A DNA stretch of 64,000 bases, taken from assembly GCA_950022655.1 (NCBI GenBank), contig OX465583.1, positions 38,033,360 through 38,097,359 on the forward strand. Reading direction: 5' to 3'. The notes beneath the pieces were generated by a model. It was not told the DNA's origin and searched no databases. It was given only the letters and a program-made list of their open reading frames with translations. The translations under genes and the position numbers were made by a program. The stretch is from Alentia gelatinosa. Lineage: Eukaryota; Annelida; Polychaeta; Phyllodocida; Polynoidae. Position 1 is the first letter of the stretch. The number at the start of each line of letters is the position of its first letter. This document shows, in pieces, positions 23,656 through 38,400 of this stretch.

Positions 23656-26600
23656 AATGTGAATAATACACCATTTCCAAGGAAGATATAGATATTTAAT
23701 ATTTGTTTCACCTCATTTATGTGTCTGACCATTACCTGTACAATGGTACTGTCTGCATTCAGACACACCAATTCTGGAAAATCTTAACTAGATTGTCTTT
23801 ATATGTTTATGTGAACACTATACTAGAAAGGGAAGGTTCTGGGATACTGGTTGCTAAGCAATGCATGTTTTTTATAGTGGTTGCTAGGCAGATAAACAAA
23901 AAGAAGGTTTGTTGCTAGGCATTCACTCTTGTTTACAAACCAACCATTCACACCAATGAATTCCACAGAGTTGATTTAGTGGGGTTAGGTAAAATCAGAA
24001 TGACTCAAAAGATCCTACAAATTGCTGTTACTAGGGAAATTGTGACAGTGGCACATGGTTGCCAAGTAACAGATTCAGTTTAGAATGAATATTGAATTCA
24101 TATTAAAGTATTCCATGTTGATCAAATATCTATAGCTATACATCCTCAAGTTCAATATCTTGTAAATTCCCCCGACCCCAAAATAAATAAAAAAATACGA
24201 GAAAACAGCCAATTCAGCCAATTTCCATGAAAACGGTAACCAAGGTAACATTTTTCTAGAATGGATGGATAATTTATTTTTATCTGAATGTACCATGAGC
24301 CCTACCTTTGATTTCATACTTTGATAAACAATTCTTATGCAGTATTAGATTGAAGTACTAGACTATTATGAACTACCTCTTATTATGCATTAAAAAAGTG
24401 GTATCCAGGTGCCCACAGAGGCTGAAATGGGGCGTATATGGTACCCAAATTTGACTAGTTGCCATGGCAACAGTTTTTATTTTTAACGGTACCCACCTAT
24501 ATCATAGATAACCCCTACCCATAGGGTATCTCTGCCTAACTGGGTTTAGTCCTACTATCAAATTTAATTTTTACCCCCTGAGAGGCCATTTGCATCGATT
24601 TCATGCAAAACGGCCTTAACATTTCATTGTTTTTTTGGTTGTTTTCTCCTCATTACCAGATCCGCTAGATGGCTGGATTGTCTCAACAAATAAACTGCTA
24701 AGCCTCTATTGCATACACGTTCTATGGTTAGAATAAACTTAAAGCTATTTTCTATTTGACTAGAAACCATTGTATTTATTCCTCTATAACAAGGCCAGAA
24801 ATAACTTCAATTTACCTGTATTGCACCTTGACTAAATTAATAGAGTATCAAGGCTTGATATCAATGCAGACACTCTTAAATTCTTTTTGGTTTTGTTGAC
24901 TCCAAACCATCACACGACCATGCGATGGCGTAATACTTAATATCAGTTATGGTTTTGAGTTATCTAAAAGCTTTACCATAAGTCATCCGTATAGCCAATT
25001 CTCAGTAATTGTGGTAATTTTCTTCGTTCTTCCATCGTATCGTATACATATACAATAATCAATAATTTTGTAGACAGGAGACCGTAAACCACGAGGGGTT
25101 GACGCGTGGTAATACACAAGTGTTAGCGAGTGTTCTACGACGTCAACCTCAAGTTGTTTGCTCTAATGCACAAAGGGACTATCTTCCCATAATCAATGGC
25201 CTTGAGACCGTATACAATGAATTTGATAAACAATTTGTAGAGTTTTACTGAGTCCCCATATATATTCAACGGGGACTTTGTATGCGACGAATAATAAGAT
25301 ATTAAATGTATATCGTCGACCACAGATAAAAGTCAATTCTGAATTTCAGGATAATAACATAGTTTTCTGCATTCACTGGAAACGACAAAATATGTCAGAG
25401 TAATAAAACACAATAACATAATTATATAAAGAACCGGTATATTAGGTAAACATGTCGGGTGTCATCTTTTGTGCTATTTTCCCCAGGTTAATGCACGCAT
25501 ACACCGAAACAACGAATTATCTATCTATGTATAACTTAATTTTGCCCATCAAAAATGGTCTCGAAACTCACGATAGAGAGTGAAATGATTGAAAATATCT
25601 AAGTAGAATACCTGATTGGATAGAGAATACGTTCAACGATAAACCCACTCGTCGCTGTGATACTTCAGGATTTTTCAATTATAGATCACCAAGAATGTTC
25701 ATTTCCTAAAGAGAATTATTATTTATAGTGTCTGAAAACGGCTGTAGAAATGCAATAAGGCCATAGTGATTATTACTAGGAGACACTTGTGTTGATGTTT
25801 TTGAGAACGTCTTGAGACTGGCGTAATTGATTTATTTAGAGGGAAGCAATTTTAGGAATTAAAATAATACGCAATAGATAACAATCACTTAACTGGCTCC
25901 TGGCCTTAGAATGAAATAGTGTCACATTTAATGACTGCGATCTTTGCAAAGACACCTTGATTGAGGCAGTACACTTTAAACTGAAATAACACGCGGTATC
26001 ATAATGGTGATATTCCAAGTCACCATTTGTTTACATACTAGTTCTATTCTAAGTCACTAAGACACCAAGGCATATCTCTGGTATGATATATACTAAAATA
26101 CCTTTTACTGGAAGGGTTAATAGCGCACTGACTTAGGAAGCAGAACCCTGGAGCAGAGGGGTTTACGCTCCTTTTTAAACGAAAAGAAACGAAAATAGAA
26201 CATTTACAGAATTACTTTTGCCAGTTGACTTTTGTGACATGACATGGCGTCGTAAGAAAGTAAGTGTGACGACTCAGCGTCGCTAACAACTTTTATTAAC
26301 ACACTCATTCCCAGGTAACATACTTATTCACAGATTATAGATCGGTTAGCGCGATACAAAAATAGTGTTTTGTTCTCGGTCCTCATCTTATCTCTGTTCC
26401 TCTCATGAGCACATGGATCTTATTACAAAGTAAACAAATTCAATGAACCGAAAAGACATGCGCCAAACGGTTATTCACGAAGCAGTATGCTAGACGGGTT
26501 CTCTGACTACAAGTCCACGTCTATATTAAACCACTGTATTACAAATATATAAATATATAGAGATATCACAGGTCAGGCCCCCTTTCCGCCATGAGGGGCG

Positions 26601-28602
26601 TGTAATTCTATAATAAGATCAGTAACCATCATTGGCAAACACACCTCCCAACCTTCCATTAATAGTACCATCATCATTCTTATAATTCATCATCCTACTC
26701 ATCACCATTGCACAGTGACGCTATACGCAACATGTCTACCTTAGAAAACAAACAATAAAGGAGGAAATGAAGAAGAGACACGAACAGGCGTTAACAATAT
26801 TTACAATATTTGCTGACGGTGGGTCGATTGGCGGGCCAGACTGATGCTCAACTAAACTAAGTTTCAGAGGCTGCAAGACATCAGACCACCAGTCATTTAT
26901 GTAAGGAGGAAGCATACTATAACAGTCACTGCCTGTAAGCCTTGTGTAGTTATATATAGTTTTCACAATGACAGCATGGAAGATGTTCTTATCAACCTAA
27001 CAAGAGGTTCCTCTGTATTCAATAAGGAAAAGAGGACAATGTCACCGTTTAAAGAAAATGTAGGTTTTGGTACAATTACATCAGCTATTTTACCTCGAGA
27101 ATCATGACCGTAATGAGTATATTGACAAGCTCAACGAGTGTGGATATCAGTCCTAGTAGTGAATCCAGCTATTTTTAAAGAGCTGATCGCAGATTGGCGA
27201 GATGTTTCCCAAACAGCCAAATGACATTCCTCTATTGCTGCCGCTACGCATGGATACTTGTTCATTGGTATCAGAACCCTTGCTTAGGAAATCATGATTT
27301 AAAACTTTCTAAACAACTAAGATTAACGGATCAACTTATCAGTAGGTATTAGGTCTCTGCAGCACCCTCATGATTTTGAAAAGGCTTGTGAAAACTTAGT
27401 TGTATCTCTAAAAGAAAGCGCATGTATAACTGATAGTATTATGATAGTTGTAAAGAGGTTGATATTGTAATGCATTCCAACCAGTCGCCTGGTATTGCAT
27501 ATTCTATCCATAGTCTAAATGTCGGCCATTAAAAACTGCATTATACGTGTATGACTAGCAAATATGATGCATTTATTCTTCACCGTCAATACTGTGGGAC
27601 ATTTTTGTATGCTTTATATGTTAAAGCACACATAATGGCATACGACTTGTGAGTAATCAATACTGCTAGATGAATGGAAGATGTACCACACCTGTTCATC
27701 TTCTGTGCCCATCTTCCGTAACAATGTTTGATGTCAGCACATGCAGACATACAAATCGTATGTACCTCCCCTCTTCTCATTAATATTTCATACTAGGATG
27801 GTAATCCTCAAATAAATCACTGATTGTGTTTAATGGTTGCATTCCCTTTCCTAAAAGTACCAAGCAGATTTATTCGCGAAGTTCCTTTCCTGTTATAGAA
27901 CGTAATATAAAACGAATTTTAGCTGTGTATTATTTCCACTGATATAAATTCAGTCACTTTGCTGATTCTAATCGAACTGCCATGTAATTGGTCAAGTAGT
28001 TGGCGCCAAGGACCCTAACACATCGTTCGTCGCGTATTTGCGCTTCATACTGACTAGCTACAGCGCTTGGAGATGTAGAAATACACCAAGCAGTCAGGAT
28101 TCACCTTTACAGAATACATGTATCTGAATCGTATAAACCCAATATGACGTTACTTCTTGTCTTGTATACTTATACACATATATGTTTATACACTTATAGA
28201 GGCTATATAAGCTTGATATGAGGCACAGGGATTTGTAAAACAGTTTTGTCTCCAGCAGCAGTCAAATCTTTCTCCCACCTTGTCACACTGTCACAAATAC
28301 TGAACTTTAAATCCACTCAAATCTAATTTGATTATCCACCTACATATCACTGCAAGCCCGCTGCTCGGCGGCAAGCGACTACATCAACAGTGGAGCGCCA
28401 CATAGTGGCAAGTAAGTACATCAAGTGTCATCACTATCATGGCGGCGGCCTTTTGCCCTTTCCCAACCCTTCCTCCTAGAGTAAGAGGTTTCCATATAAG
28501 TAGCACCTGCGTTTACATATATCATTTCCCTATCCCACATTCAATACCCCAGGGACTTATGATTGGCTATACAACTCGGAAGCCGCCAATGTGCAGTAAT
28601 TG
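23656..28602. other. Intergenic DNA and 3' flank of the convertase gene
   Basis: AT-rich with no firmly supported gene. An inverted partner of the 17971 motif lies at 24589-24617. A minus-strand frame at 26736-26966 has coding-like composition (for example LVEHQSGPPIDPPSANIV) but no recognised domain. On the minus strand the convertase 3' UTR should lie just below 28603; the nearest AATAAA I see on that strand is at 27869-27874, with another near 27569. Confidence 0.5.
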
Positions 28603-28949
28603 CTATGCGCTGGAAACGGAGTCTTCGTCCTCTAAATCTTCCTTGGAGAGTGTAACGCGCTCGGCGCCGTCGTGGTAGTACATGGGGACGGGCTGGTAAT
28701 GGCGGTACCAGCACATGCGTTTGTTGCTGCGTGCTTGGAGAACGCCGAATATGACGAGAAAGACGACGAGACTGAAGACACAGAAGATGGCGATCAGACT
28801 GACGATGCCGCCCTGCGTCGAGTGCTTGTGTGACGTCACACAGGGCTTGCTGACGTGCAGCACCGTCTGGTGGGTGGGCATGAAGTTAGGGCTCTGGTCC
28901 TGCGCAGGAATGTTGTCGTAGTCTATGTTCCGATTCTCCATACACACTC
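28603..28949 (-). CDS. PCSK5-like: Convertase last exon: membrane anchor and cytoplasmic tail
   Basis: After a 42-residue juxtamembrane part it encodes a hydrophobic helix ([20 protein letters not shown]), basic ARSNKR, aromatic motifs ([12 protein letters not shown]) and an acidic cluster ([13 protein letters not shown]) before the stop. Acidic clusters and Tyr motifs route furins through the trans-Golgi network. Acceptor TTTTACAG. Confidence 0.95.
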
Positions 28950-31900
28950 CTGTAAAATCGGGGAATGATAAAGTAACCTTAGAAAGGTCTAACTGTACTG
29001 CAAGGTCTGTATAGGATATGCATGAAAGTCTAGGATGATTCTCGTCTTCAATTTAGCATTTTTTATAATGAATTTGACACACATTCCGGCAATACATTGG
29101 GTAATATAGTATAAGGTCAACTACTCTCATATTCAACAATGAGAAAATATGTGAAAGGATTTCTCTTGCAATACCCCTTAAAAATATGTGGTCTTTCACG
29201 CCATTTGCCTTTCAAACAATGACATATATAGCATTTGTATCCTTCTGTAATTCTATCACCTGTTGTATATCACTTGACATATCTACCATCGAGGTTTCCG
29301 TTAAAAAATCTAGGAAATCCCATAGGGATACAGATAGTAATATTATCTGCATAATAACGGGTCTTCAAATCAGGGAATAGATACACTCTACACTAAAATA
29401 ATACACTCAAGGTGGCAGTACCTGAAAAAAAGTGAATTTATATTGATCATCTAGTGGATAGACATGTGAGCCCTGTATTTACACCGGTCTGTAGCTTAAG
29501 CCTAAGTCTCCCTATATATCAAAGAGTGCCTAATAAATTGCTTGAGGTAAAAGAATTCACGACAATTATTAATCATCAGAAGTGCCTTTAGTTGTCAGCC
29601 AAACGTTTCGAATGATGGTGAATCACTCCTGATGGGAAGTTAATCTAAAGGTAATGAAAAGATTAAGAAGGACGGACCTGTCTTTGGATGACAGCTGCAG
29701 CAGCTGTGGGAGACGGCCTCGGAACAGCAGAGCACACAGCTGTAGAGCTTGTTGTAGAAGCGGCGCGGAGGGGCACACGTCAAACAGCGATACGGTCCCC
29801 ACCCATCACACGTGCTGCAACTCTCATCACATGGCGCACACTTCTGTATGACAGACATGGGGAAAGAAGTCAGACAATAGAATGAAAACCGATCATGACA
29901 TATACTGCAGCTCCTGTCAGATGCAGAACACATCTGTATCAGAGATACGAGAAACAGATCAGACTAGTCTGATATATTAACTATAGGACTTGAAAAAATG
30001 TTAATAAAACTGGAAATTCACCAAATCTATGTTGTTATATAGGTATCAAACGAAGGCCATTACATTTACATGTACTATGTACAGATTCTTTCAAGGCACC
30101 AGCTAAAGTTATATGCAAGCATCATTCTTATCACATTTTAGTTATAAGTTTAACAAATCATCAATTTTCTAGTCAATCGCCAACTAATATATATCATTTA
30201 GGTTGCTTTCTTTGATAGTTCAGTATTTTGTGCTCCGATCATAATAAATTATGTGCTTTAACTTTTTTTTAAAGTGACACGACTAGATTCCCTAACACAT
30301 CTCCATAGATGAGTTTTAGTAAGAAGGCTACAATCAGGTTCACTTTACTGGCTGAATGACTGTATTAGGCTCTAATCATACCTGTGTCGTTGTATTTGGG
30401 AAGGTCCCATCATCACAGTGAACTGACGTCACGCTTGGCGATGACGTCACAATGGACGTACTCTGGACACTGGCGCTGAAGATACAGGCGCCATCTAGGA
30501 GAACTTGGCTGACATTGCAACTTAAGCAGTCTTTTTCACTGCTACCTGTGTTATTAAAGAAAGAAAATAATGAACATATATGCAGATGATGTAATCGGCG
30601 TGCCAAATAAATTCTGAATATTTCTTACAAAACATACATTAATAATTCTCGAGTACTAAATACCATTCTTGATAATCATGGATGGCAATGAAATAAGGAT
30701 GTATAATAAAGAAATATTAGGATTATATCAAAGTTCTATTACGAATATCAAGAAAACCCCAAGTTTTCGAGATGAAGCCCGTAAAACTGTCAGTGCTGAA
30801 CGCTTCCTCTGGGAATTTAAGAGAGTTTGGTGCTGACTAGGAACTGTTTCCGCACCATGAAGTAGCAAATGTGTGAGCCTCTCTTACACATGTACAGAGA
30901 ATCCTTACGAAAAGTTGTAGAATTAAGCAGGTGTTCCATGGGACGCGCGATTTGGTCGGCTAGTTGACAGGCTAGATTGGGATGAATCGTGTGAACATGG
31001 GTCGCTCTGGTGGAAGAACCCCCCCCCCCCCTCCCCCCACCACACTTGGTGGCTGTGAGCGATAATAGAGACTACATACACAAGAGGAATCAGGAAAGCA
31101 GATCTCGCAAGATGTAGGACGATCCAGTAAAATGTTGCCAGGTGCTACAAGACACAGCCCCGAACCTATCAACCCAGAAATCGAGCCTGTGGAACCTGCA
31201 CTTTAGAAAAGGAATCGCAAAAGAATGACGACAAAAGGGCTAGATTACCTTTACAGGTTAGGCACAGCGGGTGGCACTTGTGGCAGTGGCCGGCTTCACC
31301 GTAGAGACCGGCAGGGCACTCGGGTACACAGCGGCCGCGGTGTAGATGACTGTTGTCCGGACATGACGTGCACTGCACGTCCTCTGGGCCTGCACACTGG
31401 TGACACGTGGGGTGGCACGTCTCACAACCTTCCCGGCCCCGGTATTCACTGTAAAAGTCACACATATCAGGTATGGGTTATATGATGTAGATCATATAGG
31501 AGGTCAGTATGTATACTATTTCCCTGAATTAGAAAATTAATAATTTTATCAAGTTATACAATTAAAGCCTTAAGATACAAAAACAGCTACAGATAAGAAT
31601 TTTAATTATTTTACCTAACCAAAAAGATACCTTTCAATATATTAGGTTATTTGTCGCTGTCTCTGTCTCTTACTCAATTTTACCACATAGTTATAGGTCC
31701 ATGTGGTTAATCTTTGATAGAGTTTCTCTGTCTGTAATACTCTGTCTATATATCTGTTACCTGATTGTGAGCCCCACGGCTCGCTTCCATTTCTAAACGC
31801 CCTGAATTCCCCATTCTCAAATCCTTAATCCATCCATATATTTTCCTAATTATTCAGTGCTCTGAACTACCCAATCCATCAATCTCTCTACCTGTATTCT

Positions 31901-34900
31901 CTCTTTTCCCTCTTCCTCTAGAGGTCTATTTATCTCTGTCTTTCTTGCTCTGAAAGGTCATCCCCTTACCTTGGTTTGCAGTGTAATAGGCACACACTGC
32001 CCTCTAGTGTGAGGCCCAGGAGGCAGGCCGTACAGTGGGACGGACTTCCCTGACAGGAAGCGCACGGCGGCAGGCACTCTGCGCAGACGCGAGCTGTGAC
32101 GTCAGATCCGGTGGAGAAGTGGCCCTCTGGGCACGTGGTAACACACTCTCCATTGTGAAGGTATCTATATAGAGAGGAAGGCATTTGAGACGTGCTCAAT
32201 CGACACATGAAAGACATATGTTTCTCAGTTCGCTTTGTCGACTATAGTTTCTTTATACAATATGGTTAGGTGTTTCAGATGCTATTCTGGTGTATTTATA
32301 TACCATGGTAATCCATATAAAATTTCTACCATTTTAAGAAATGATATTCGTACATGTTACGTATAATCCGACTTCGGGACACCTTTGCTGGGAAGCGAAA
32401 TATTACCAGGCGTTTACACTAGACTATTCTGGGAGACGATTCTTGAATTTTGCACAACCTGACAACTTTCAGCAGGAAGAGGATAGAAATCGCCTAATGT
32501 GAACGCCAAATTAGTGACAATTACAGATGGTCTGATTATGTATGATTAAGCAATTTAGCACCACCTGGCGACTATGCAGACGATTTGACACCGACGACTA
32601 ATTCAAGGAAGTGCATTTCTAAAGTGTGAACTTATTTGGAAATTCTTTGGCCGACGACAAGTGCGGCCGATTTTGCGTAATCAAGCACCACCTGACGACT
32701 ATTGGCTAGGCGATCTACAGTTGTCACGTTTTTAATCTTCTAGTGTAAACGCCGGGTGAAGGGCACACTCCGTTTAAGGTGACATTTGTACCCGGAACGA
32801 TAGTTGTCTCAACCGGAGTTCTACTATACTACGAGTTGGAAATATGTAAATTATACGTACTTGTCTTGTGGACAGGAGAGACAGTCGTATCCCGACTGGC
32901 CGCTGCACGTCGTACAGCTTGTATCACAGGGACGACACTCACCAGCGTCTGATTTGTATTCACCTGTTGTTGGATACAACACGTAAACAATCGTAAACAT
33001 AGATTCATGTATATTTACATCAATGTAACAAATACATGTAGTTGTACCTTTTCAGTTGCACTTCCATTGTGAGTCGTTATGACCATGTTGAATAGTTTTG
33101 TGTGTCAAAGGTGATGTCTAATTGGAAAGATATATGTTTTGCACAGCTTTTGTTGGAAGCAAAATATTTGGTGGAATTTGATGCTAGAACCTTACATATT
33201 GCTTGGTGAAGAGCAGTTTTAGAAGCATTGAAATTATTGTTCATATACCGTAATTCATATAGATATGCATGTACATGTATATGGATTGTCTTAACGATTA
33301 TTTCCTTTCACAAAACCAACCATTCCCAAAATTCTGACTTCGAAAGAGTCTATGAAGTGGTTCGATTTATTCCTCATTAAAAGGACATTACTTTTAGTAC
33401 ATGGCCATCTCGCAATCTTTGAGTGAGAGAAACCCATTTTTGTGCCTCACCTTCCTTACAGAGTAGAAGACACTGCTGGTGGTGTAGGGTAAGGGGGCTT
33501 ACACATTCTGTACACTCATCACTTCCGCCGCCTTTACAATTAAAACAGCTAGAATGGCACCTGCAACAGAAGTAAACGAGAGCAATGAAACTGATACATT
33601 CTCCAAGGTTAACACTTCTACTGTTTTTATTATTAAAACGGCTAGAATGACACCGGTAACAGAAACATTATAGTTCTAGATCTTCCTGTGCTTGTTCTGA
33701 CTTAACTGTATTGAATATTATCATTGACTTATACACTCTCTGGTCGGCTGGATGGACTTGTGGTCGTGTAAAACCGTTGGCAATAAAATCATGTTTTATT
33801 GATGCGCAGGAACATTCGCCGGTCCGTGACATTCATGGTAATGTTCATTAATGTCCATTCATGGTAATGTTGTATTTATCAATCAGCATTCCAAATAGAA
33901 TTAAATCTTTTCCAACCACGGTATCCAATGGGAGACAAGAGGAACGACAAAATTAAAAAACAGCATTCCAAATAAAATTATCAAAAGAAAGAAAAAAGCT
34001 GTCCATCTTCACACGTGATACTTTGCACGCAAATGACTATTTTTTCCCGTATTCTACTGAGTAGGATACAGATTTCCGCATCATACTCAGTAGCAATCTG
34101 TAGGCTATATACGTTTAGTATAGAGACTCTGTATTAGGTGGATAATAAATAACAATACAGAGACAGAGTGAGGGTGGCCGTAAGAAATCTGCTCCTTGTT
34201 GTTCAGGTGTATTTGGATGCGCTTCGTTGCGTAGGTGTGTTTAAATGTATCTCGTTCTTCGAGCTCCTTCGAACCCGGTTCACCTAAACGCACCTAAAAA
34301 ATAAAGAACAAATTCTTTCCCCCATCATAACCCTGTCTCCATATATTGCACCATATTTTGAAAAAAGGAAGGATATCGAGTTACTCACTTGAGGCACTCT
34401 CCGCCATGGTTTGTGGTTGCTGGGTAGTAGCCCTCTCCACAGGCAAACACGCAGGTGTGATTGTAAAGGAGATGACCATGACCACACGCCACACAGTCCT
34501 CGCCGCGGGCCCCGACACACACCTCACAGTTACTGATACACGCCTCACACCTACAACACAGAAATCCCATACACTTAACAATTAATTATGCAAAGTTGAA
34601 ATCACTGGTAGAGTATATGCCTCAAGCCAAATATTCACTATGAGTTGGAAGGCCTTCTGATATGTTTCAAACCAAGGATGTTTGGCAATTCCTTGTACCC
34701 ACTCCATATCATTGCAGCCAAATCACCAATCGTTCAGTGCCACTCTGTAACCTTGATACTACGCAGGGAACCTTTGCTTGGCCATCCAAATTATTTACAT
34801 AAAAGCTATATATACAAGGTTGCCTCTCCTGGTAGTATATGAAAATGGCGATTTGCTGAGGAAACCGTAATTTATAAAAGCAGGACAGGTAGTATAATCA

Positions 34901-35387
34901 CATTTTGGTTATGTGATACATTTGATGTATGTAGCATACCTGTCTCCGTGCCTGAAGTGGTAGAGCTGACACACAGGGTGACACACATGGTCCACCAGCT
35001 CCCAGTCGGGCTCGCAGGCCGTGCAGCTACTCGGGAGCTGCTCGCAGGAGAGACAGGGCAACTCACACGGCCGGCACTCACCCTCAGCTGAAACACACAC
35101 AAACAAGGCCTACAGATTCACTGGACACTACGGAAAATTACCAATGATCGCATCATGAACAATGTGGAGGGGAAGCCTGGATGATTCACCCGAGGAACCA
35201 AAAATAGAAAAGACTGATACCATGTACTTTTTAATCATGACTACCTGTAGTAATGCTTTATGTCTTGAATATGGTCAGATTAAAACCTTCATAAAGCGGA
35301 CACTAGGAATGTTGGCAGTTCACTAGGTTAAAAGTTGATCTCAATCCCAATCGTGTCCTTTTTTATTATTTTCTGAGGAGGAGGGGT

Positions 35388-35467
<80 letters not shown>

Positions 35468-38400
35468 ATATATATATAAACGCCATGGACTTTACATCAT
35501 GGGCCCTTCTCTGGCGTTAGAAGAGAGTCCCTAGGTTCCATCCACCTTAATTCATTACGGCAACATTACAGATTAAGGTGGTGGATACTCACCCTGCAGG
35601 TAGCCCTGTGGACACTGGAGGAGACAGGTGTGGTTGGTCTCCATGTAATGGCGGTCCTCCGGGCAAGCCAGGCAATCGGTCTCATCAGACCCGGAGCACA
35701 GTGCACATGAGAGCGAGCATGGCTGGCACAGTGCCAAGTCGGCATCACGGTACGTCAGCACCGGGCACTTCTCCACGCATGGCCTGTGCATCAACATGAA
35801 TATGAAAATTACTTCATTTTTTCCACTTTTCATCGTTTCTTTTATAAACTTTGGACCATTACTGGCAATATATATTAAGTATTTCATCAAATGGAATTCA
35901 TCAAATGGAATTGTGTCAGGTATGTGCGTTAACAGCCTAGAATAAGGATCAAGTGTTACATAGTGCATATCAATAGTACTAACCACTGCACAAGTATAGA
36001 AATAAAATCATAAATGCCTGTAAATCACTGTTCTTCAGCGACGATAGTTTAGATAATAGAAAAAAGATTCATTAATTTGGTCCAATAAAGTTATCATACA
36101 AGGTACATGTAACTCTCATGTCCGTTACAGCTCAATGGCACTCAGTTGGCTCAAATTAATGTATCGTTCTCTCTGCATCCAGCGAGCCTCGATAGCTCAG
36201 TTGGGAGAGCGTTAGACTGAAGATCTAAAGGTCCCCGGTTCGATCCCGGGTCTGGGCAGCTGCTTTTCCCTCTTTTTTATCGGAGCTTGGGTTATTTGCC
36301 GGATATCATAGAAAAGAAATTTATTCCATAAACGGATACACGGCAAAACATATTTCTTCATACTAGTATGGCTACGGATTGACATAAAAGTAGCCTAAAT
36401 AGTGAATGACAATTAATCCATCATTGAAATCGGTCCTTTTCCCCCTCAGTTGCTGTACGGGGTCCCCTGACACGGGGTGATCCCTGACACAGGGTGAACC
36501 CTTACACGGGGTGATACTTTTCACGGTGCCATTGCTAACACAGAGTGTCCCGTAAGCGGGGTCTACTGTACATGGTATGGAGACGGGTAGGAGCTTACCC
36601 TCCAGGCTGTAGACGCGCGTGACGACACGTGTGACAGTCCTTAGCGTCAGGCCCGCGGCACCCCAGCTCGGCCTGACACTCACGATGACAGGAGATTCTC
36701 TGAAAATCCAATATGAGATTATTGTCAAGATATATCACCTGAAGACGGTCAGAAGCATTCCTGGAATTCCCTTCTGATGTCTCGTCAATGTATCTGTTTA
36801 CCCTCACACAGCAGTCCCTCGTAGACGTTATTAAAGATGCACTATGATGCCATTAACTTCAAAGAGCGAAGTGGTGTCGCCTCCGGGGCGGAAACAGTGT
36901 GAATTGGAGAACTAAAAGACACCTATTTTACAGCATTAAGATTACACCTCTCGCTGTTTACTTTACACTTCATTCAGATTAAAAGATTCCACCATTGAGG
37001 TGATAATTGGTCTCTGTATACTCCAGGTGTCGTGGAAAGCAATTAACTTAATATATTGGTACATTAAAAGAAATCAAAAGCCATCCACAACAGCTGAAAG
37101 TCCAGTAATAATTACAATATGACAAATAGAACTGCGACTACTGTCGAACATATTTTATGAAATTGAAACAAAGAAAGGAATATATATGCACTTGGCATAT
37201 ATATTAATTTTCTAAATTGACATGGCGGCTATCATATCGCGACTAATGAGCAAGTTTTTCTTGAATAACTTTCAATAATTCACCAAGAGAAATTCAGACA
37301 TTTTTACCTTAAATAAGGGAAGAAGCTTTAATGAAATATATACAATCTCACCTTATTGCCTGAGTTGTAGTTCCAGTCCTTGCCAGGTAACCAACTCTCA
37401 TTCTCCAGCTTCTCCTCCTTCCCCGTGTCTCCCTTTCCCCCTGGAGGACGCAGGCTGCTGCTCCCCTGCTCGCCCCGCCCCTCCCCGCCCTCCTCCAGCG
37501 TGTCCTCTATGACGTCATGGTCGTCAATAGGCACCATCTGATCATCGTCGTCGTCGGTATCCGTCTCGGTATTCCATGACTCGTCAAGACCGAACGCCTT
37601 GTCGGGTTTCACAGTGTGCAGCATGCTGGTCTTCTGCTTGTCGTCCTCCACGGGCGCCTCCCCCTCTCCGGTCCCCGGACCCTGGAGCGGGCCGCCCGCA
37701 GTGCTGGTTGGTGTCGGGCCGGGCTCCTTGGACGTCCCGGCGGTGGTCATCGGACGGTGTGCGGGCTTTTTGGGGGGCGGTGTCCGCAGTCTGACCGGGT
37801 CGGTGGCCACTCCGTACAGAATTAGCTGCCATTGGATGAACGTCCCTGGTGAATGTAGAATAGATCGTTAGTCTTATATATACATGTATATGGACTCTAT
37901 GCATCTATGATTCCAATATCAGTAGGTAAGAGTTTCTAGTAAAGCCGTTGCCTTCAGTGCACGGAGACGACCACAATTGGTCATATCAATACGTGAGATG
38001 CCATATTAAGAATTAAAATGAAATGTCCAATATTGAAATTCATCGGATATACATTAAGTAAAGGTCCATCACCGGAAATAGCATATAAAAGCAAAATGTG
38101 CGTTAACATACCCCCATAGAAATACGATGGACTATTAGGAATCTACTCTCACCTGTATTGAGCGGGGATCCGACATTCTCCACCTCCAGGGTCCACGTCC
38201 CTCGTGGGTCCTCCCCCCAGAAGTGCACAGACATGAAGGGCCACTGGCGGAACTCGCCCTCCTGGTAGTCGTTCTTACGTTTCTGCAGTAATAAGTTACG
38301 CGTGCCGTTAGGAGACACCAGGTGGAGTTGCACATCGCCCCGCCGGCTGTAGTGCAGGGACACCTTGGCTTGCACGTGCTCCAGGTACCGCAGGGCGTTC

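Noticed and set aside
26118..26175. tRNA-like sequence
   Set aside because: No complete cloverleaf; acceptor and T stems do not pair and no B box is present.
26736..26966. Exon-like minus-strand frame with a hydrophobic end
   Set aside because: Composition is suggestive but I recognise no family and cannot place splice sites, so it is not called as a gene.
28439..28921. Plus-strand frames over the convertase last exon
   Set aside because: Shadows of the minus-strand coding exon, which has a supported acceptor, membrane helix and tail.
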